Assembly: GCA_023101725.1 (NCBI GenBank)
Contig: JALJCO010013392.1
Span: forward strand, 1 to 64,000
Origin: Atherinomorus stipes
Taxonomy: Eukaryota; Chordata; Actinopteri; Atheriniformes; Atherinidae
Reading direction: 5' to 3'
DNA length: 64,000 bases
The number at the start of each line of letters is the position of its first letter. The stretch's first letter is position 1. The position numbers and the translations under genes are program-made. Under the pieces are notes generated by a model. It worked only from the letters and a program-made list of their open reading frames with translations, did not search any database and was not told where the DNA came from. This document shows, in pieces, positions 59,680-64,000 of this stretch.

Positions 59680-60172
59680 AAGCTTCAAAGCCTCAAGACA
59701 TTTCAGTTTGAAATGTTTAGTTGCATGAAGTTCAGTGAAGCTTCCCCCTAAAAACATTTTTTTCTACTGACATTAAAGATAAACAGTTTTTTAAAACCTC
59801 ATTATTGCTCATAATAACTTCAATAACCATCAATGTCTTTGTAAAACGATTAAAAGAAAATCTTTAAAATGGATTAAAATTAGCTGCATACAGCAATGCT
59901 GGAAACTTTGTGGTGCACCTAAATTTTTTGCTGGTGCACCGAAATTGCAAAGTTAGGCGCACCGGTGCAACCAGTGCTGAAAGTTCATCTGGAGCCCTGC
60001 CTTTAATTGTCATCCTTGATTAAGAGTAATAGCTTTTAATGTTTTGATAATATAATGGAGTTTTCTGTCATGTTCATAAATGTTATTGTACATTGTAAAT
60101 ATTGTACTGAAGCTTGATTTGAAGAAAATCATGAATCGCAATTAGATTTTTTCCTGAAATCGTTCAGCCCTA

Positions 60173-60363
60173 GTGGTTAGCATCACAGCCTCACAGCAAG
60201 AGGGTTGCTGGTTCAAGCCTTGGCTGGGGAGGGGCTCTCTCCATAGGTTCTCCCTCTCTAGATACTCTGGCTCCCCTCCCACCATCTTAAGACATGCAGA
60301 TTAGGTAAAACAGGTCTGTGTGTCTCAATGGGACTTGCCTGTGTGTAAATAAAGGTTAAATAA
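60173..60363 (+). repeat. SINE body, second half of the split copy
   Basis: Continues the head at 57688: AGCATCACAGCCTCACAGC, then GCTGGTTCAAGCCTTGGC in the B-box position. Then come CTCCCCTCCCACCATC and AAGACATGCAG, and the tail GTAAATAAAGGTTAAATAAG. The 3' body is shorter than in the copy at 6067, so part is deleted or it is a related subfamily. Confidence 0.65.
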
Positions 60364-61559
60364 GATTGTGTCATAGTTGCATCATATGAACAAAAGCATT
60401 ATTTTTACATCTAAGTACAACACGTTATGAGACCTGAAAGAAAAACGATTGTGTGTTATGCTTCTATAAGTGTGGAAAAAGTTTCCCTGTGCTGCTCTTC
60501 AACCACAAAATCTGAAGATGGACCCAACATATAAAAAACAGTTTGTGTGACTTGATGCCAAGAGGACTCCTTTGGTCATATATCTACTGTGGTGTTCATA
60601 CACCAGAAGCCATGGTTGTTTAGCTTTCAGTTTAACAAGCCCACCTTCTCTCTCTCTCTCTTTATCTCTGTCTCTACTTCTCTCTCTTTCCCACTCATTT
60701 CCCAGAAGTCTTCTTGTCTGTGTGGGATGATGCACTCAACAGGAAAGCTTAATTATCCATGAGGAGAAAAAAACAGACAAAGGAGGGGTCATGAAAAGAA
60801 AGCCTATGTCTGTGCTTGCCCTGTTTGTAATATAATACTGATGTACATCTGGCACTCTGCATCGTACATCTTCTGTTGCTGTCAGGTGGTTCAGGCGTTT
60901 CATCAACATTCAAGCTAAATTTAAGAGAGAAGAAGGAGAAATTTGGGGAGTGTAGAGGACGACACACACAGGTGCTGAGGGAGAAAGGAGGTGTACGGAG
61001 CAGTACAGTAAGAACAAACAAGAGCAAAGCAGTGTGGAGTTGTTGCTAGGAGGCTGAGGTTGCTGTGGGGGCTGGTGTTTACTTACAGTACCCAGCTGGT
61101 AACTCCAGCTATGACATACTGTATGTTCTCATATATGAATTAATTTCATACATGAAATGTTTGAAATTTATTGATTTATTTTATCCAAAGAAGGTATTAA
61201 GGTATTATTAGCAATATGACTTAATTAATTCTGGAATGCGCTGCTAGGTAGTGCAATTTGTGAAAGCTTCCCTTAACTTTTGTGTTTTTTTCTAATATAG
61301 TTGTCTTTTTTATCGACATTATTCGTCAGATTAGGTTTTTCTTGGAGGATTTTTTTATGCTGGTTTCAAGGTGTGCAATTGGGAGATTTTTCCTCGTATA
61401 TTGGCTTTTTTCACTGCTTGTTATGATTGTATCATAGCAACGGAAAAATTGTTTACCACCGTGATCAACTGTTAAACTCTCCCAAATCAAGATTTTCAGC
61501 GAAATAACACGTAAATCCAGTGGAGTTAAGGAGAAAGAAAGAGGATGCAGGGAGGGGTA
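60364..61559. other. No gene recognised; CT-rich array
   Basis: (TC)n-rich stretch at 60644-60690; the rest is AT-rich. Frames 60499-60735 and 60749-61027 are composition-driven. Confidence 0.35.
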
Positions 61560-62012
61560 AGGAGAGAGAAAAACGGTGGAGATTTAAACCGTTTCTTCCA
61601 ACTGTTGTGATGGGTAACGTGAGATCGCTAGCTAACAAGATGGACGAGCTGAAGTGCTAAAAGGTTAGAAAGAGTACAGAGAATGCAGTATCATGTGTTT
61701 CACCGAGACTTGGCTGCATGAACACATCCGGACTGTAATGCGTCACACGGCTTAGACGGTGTGAGACCGAAATAAACAGCTAGGGGAAGCGGAAGGGAGG
61801 CGGTGCAGTGCTGGTAGTAGCGCTGGTGTCATCAGGACACGTACTGTCAAGGAGAAGATCTGCACAAGAGACATTGAACTGTTAGCTGTGAGTTTCCGTC
61901 ATATTATTTACCCAGAGAGTTTGCCTGTGTTATTCTGGTAGCGGTTTTATAATACCAGGTCCGCCAGGCGCTGTGTGTCTCAGCTCGTGTGGCTAAACTA
62001 CAAACACAGCAT
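61560..62012 (+). pseudogene. 5' fragment of the same LINE family (endonuclease)
   Basis: From the ATG at 61610 the frame reads MGNVRSLANKMDELKC and stops; a shift then gives CFTETWLHEH (61696-61725), where the glutamate of T-E-T-W is the metal-binding residue of APE-type endonucleases. From about 61730 to 62012 it is colinear with the minus-strand LINE at 55700-55400: both share GGAGAAGATCTGCACAAGAG, AGAGTTTGCCTGTGTTATTC and TAAACTACAAACACAGCAT. It ends abruptly at 62012, where an L1-type 5' end begins. A LINE fragment with its 5' part but no 3' part points to interruption rather than truncation during insertion. Confidence 0.75.
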
Positions 62013-62930
62013 AGGGGCTGGGCCAAGATGGCGGCGGTGTAGGTAAGCGTTTTTCGGTGTTGGAAACTGAGATTTTGCGGTTACACAACTAAAGAACTTT
62101 GAACTTGAATGGGAGCAACACACATGTGTTAACCTAACCGTTGCAACATTCTTGAACTGAATGGGGAAAAGGAAGAATCGAAAAACCATTTCTTAAAGTG
62201 CCATGATGGAGGTGTCACAGAAACTACTCAACTCCTCTGGGGAAGCGCTGAAGACATGATGGCCGCTGAAGTAGACGGTATACAAACCCACAATAATTCA
62301 ACCAAAGAGGCTTGGTTTGATTCTGACACAAATCTTCAAACTAATGAGTCCGAAACTCTGCCGGTTCCTCTCCCGGACACTCCTTTGAAACCCCCGACAA
62401 AGAAAGTAAAGCGCGCCGAGACCTCCGGCGGAGAGAGCGGAGAAATTCTCAACGCCATGGGTGCTGTCAGAGAAACAGATGAAACTTTTCGCTCCATCTC
62501 CGACATTAAAAGAGCAACAGAGGCTACCTCTAAACAGCTGGAGAAGCTCACTTCACCGTTAGCAGCTTACTTAGATGTCAATTGAAAAGAAGGGTGGTAA
62601 ATGTGGAAAAAAAACAAAAAAGAAGAAAATAAGGTTGAAAGGGAGGTTGCAGAATGAGAAAGAGAAGATGGGTTGAAAATAAGGAGTGAAAGAAGAAGAA
62701 GGAGAAGACATAGAGCAAGGTTGTGGACATCCAAGCACCGCCCCAAAGATGAGGGGAAGATGGGATTGACTGTTGCGTGGAGAGAAGGAGAACGGAGCGA
62801 CAGTTTTTTATGTGGAGCACCGAGACGGGGAGGGACGCAAAGGTAAGTATGTAGAAAAATGAGTTGAGGGTTGTCCGGGGGAAAAGGGGCACGAGAGAAG
62901 CTGTGGCTGTGAAAAAGCGTAAGGATGGGA
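62013..62930 (+). mobile_element. L1-type LINE 5' end
   Basis: Starts AGGGGCTGGGCCAAGATGGC, a GC-rich 5' leader like that of fish L1/Tx1 elements, followed by an ORF1 start (next entry). Beyond 62585 ORF1-like words persist in decayed form (for example GCACCGCCCCAAAGATGAGG near 62735) and fade by about 62930. The 3' part of the element would lie beyond or within the C-poor tract. Confidence 0.55.
62256..62585 (+). pseudogene. L1-type ORF1 N-terminus
   Basis: From the ATG at 62256 the frame reads MMAAEVDGIQTHNNSTKEA, with a proline-rich, basic stretch PLKPPTKKVKRAETSGGESG. It goes on to FRSISDIKRATEATSKQLEK, the beginning of the coiled-coil region of L1-type ORF1 proteins, which bind element RNA. 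It stops at 62585 after LAAYLDVN, whereas such proteins normally run to 300 residues or more. After the stop the sequence becomes A- and G-rich and unreadable. KKVKR could serve as a nuclear localisation signal. Truncated by a stop, so probably inactive. Confidence 0.6.
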
Positions 62931-64000
62931 AAAAGCATTTTGTGGCCTTTGTTTATATGGGAAAAAAGTTGAGTAGAGGTTTATGTTGTTGTTTTGGTGT
63001 TTTTGTTATTTCCAGAAGAGTATAAAAATAAAAGTGATGATAGGGGAGGAGGAAAAGAGGATTTTTCTTTTATTTTATTTGCTGTTGTGTTGTTAAATGG
63101 GGAGAGAGAAAATAGGAAGTTAAAAATGGAGAGAGGATAAAGAAGTGATGATGATTTAGTGGATATTTGATTGTTTTCTAAAGACCATGAATATGAGATA
63201 TTTAAGTTGGATGAAATTGTTGGTTGTTGAGCTTTTTTTGGTGGTTTTCATAGCACTTAATGTATTTTTTAGGTACACTGTCACTCTAAAAATATATTAT
63301 TATTAATTATAATGGATTATGTTGTGCTAGGAGAAAAGAGGTGGTATGTAGTTGGGCGCTAAGAAGGATAATTTTGGAGATGGGGATGGTGTGGATGGTG
63401 TAAATATGATTAGGAAATGATATTATGGTGTGGTGTTTGGTTGTAATAAATGGTGTAATTTGGTTAATTATTAGGTGGGAGGTATTTGGGTAGAAAATAT
63501 GTATTGTGGGTATGAGATGACTGAAAATATTTTGTGTAAAAGTAAAATTTGGTGTTTATGTGTTGGAGGTTAACTAAATGATAATGGTGTATAATAGGGT
63601 CTAGATAGGATTGATATTTTAATTTTTCCTAATCCTCATGGTTAAAGAGTTAATACTGTTGCCCTATTGACCAAAAAAATAATTAAAATGGCATAAATTG
63701 TTGGATAAGAGGTATGGAAATATTTTTAAAAATAATAATAATAAATATAGCTAGAGTTTAAAGGGAAAATAAAAATGGGAATTAAATATAAAGTGAGAGT
63801 TGGAATAAAAGAAGCAAGGAATAAAAAAAAAGAGAGGCATGAAAAAGAGCGTTGAAAAATAATATGTAAAAAATAATTAAGAGGATGAAATGAGCTAAAA
63901 ATTAGTTGCAATAGAGTTTTACTTAAATTTGAAAGGAGCATATAAGAAATGAAAGGTGATTATTGAAATTTTTTTAATAAATGTTTTAGAGTATATGAGT
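62931..64000. other. C-depleted tract of unknown nature
   Basis: On the + strand C makes up only about 4% (about 45 of 1,070 bases by my manual count; the lines 63361-63480 contain none), while G stays common. The complementary strand is therefore C-rich and almost G-free. No coding motif was recognised on either strand; the minus-strand frame 63726-63941 is composition-driven. Confidence 0.5.

Larger units (their letters stand above)
57841..59999. mobile_element. TIR element (CAGGGCTCCAGA ends) nested in the hAT MITE
   Basis: The left end CAGGGCTCCAGACTATTACC and the right end, complement CAGGGCTCCAGATGAAC, share 12 terminal bases. Sub-terminal GCGCCTAACTTTTTTT and its partner AAAGTTAGGCGCACCGGTGC face each other. 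CCTTT stands directly outside both ends (57836-57840 and 60000-60004), as for hAT-like elements with 5-bp duplications. No transposase frame was recognised. Inside are words of the ACCCGACCC type (58375-58500). Confidence 0.7.
57714..60172. mobile_element. hAT MITE inside the SINE, itself interrupted
   Basis: Terminal repeats TAGGGCTGAACGATTTAT and, on the right, complement TAGGGCTGAACGATTTCAGG. The flanking 8-mers GTAGTTAG (57706-57713) and GTGGTTAG (60173-60180) match at 7 of 8 and are SINE sequence, so the insertion site is known to the base. Only about 300 bases (57714-57840 and 60000-60172) belong to this MITE; the rest is a later insertion. Confidence 0.8.

Noticed and set aside
63301..63540. 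Possible nuclear copy of mitochondrial DNA, because the minus strand is G-poor like a vertebrate mitochondrial strand
   Set aside because: No mitochondrial protein, tRNA or rRNA motif could be read on either strand.
1..64000. CRISPR arrays, operons, prophage or bacterial genes
   Set aside because: No regularly spaced repeats, ribosome-binding patterns or bacterial gene families; the content is vertebrate transposons.

Overview
The window reads as repeat-rich, AT-rich genomic DNA from a teleost fish. The evidence is the mix of mobile elements: a Ty3/gypsy pol 3' end, an L2/CR1/Rex1-type LINE, the 5' end of an L1-type LINE, a tRNA-headed SINE, many hAT-type miniature elements (MITEs), PIF/Harbinger deletion derivatives, TTAA-flanked fold-back elements and Tc1-type elements. 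There is no bacterial-style gene organisation. I see no complete host protein-coding gene. Almost all open frames are short chance frames or decayed transposon coding sequence. Family names below come from recognised motifs and terminal sequences; no database search was possible.

Layout. 1-2.9 kb: frameshifted 3' end of a gypsy pol gene, polypurine tract and LTR. 2.9-3.7 kb: fold-back element. 3.8-12.3 kb: hAT fragments, a SINE, a TTAA-type MITE, an intact small hAT element with target duplication, a Harbinger element with a Myb-like gene remnant, and a LINE reverse-transcriptase 3' end. 14.5-18.9 kb: Tc1-type repeat copy 1, a TA-flanked palindromic element and two hAT MITEs. 23.4-23.7 kb: solo LTR with a 5-bp target duplication. 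25.7-28.2 kb: a partial fold-back copy carrying a CTTT microsatellite, then Tc1-type copy 2. 29.38-29.73 kb: a CpG-rich, TATA-containing stretch that looks like a host promoter and 5'-UTR exon. 33.6 and 40.8 kb: two homopolymer-riddled tracts that look like poor assembly. 34.6-36.4 kb: hAT end with a 34-bp perfect palindrome, then an 895-bp fold-back element. 41.5-48.4 kb: Harbinger-like MITEs, hAT ends, microsatellites and Tc1-type copy 3. 50.5 kb: decayed Tc1 transposase. 51.3 kb: a possible host coding exon. 52.6-60.4 kb: a dense island of nested insertions. 61.5-64 kb: a second piece of the same LINE family, abutted by the 5' end of an L1-type element that runs into a strikingly C-poor tract.

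Working together: I find no operon-like or pathway-like cooperation. The candidate host promoter at 29.4 kb and candidate exon at 51.3 kb are both on the + strand, so most of the window could be the intron or introns of one long + strand gene. This is inference. The best-supported unusual feature is the nesting history: at 57.7-60.4 kb a SINE contains a hAT MITE, which contains another TIR element, which contains a third, which contains a fourth with a perfect 8-bp target duplication.
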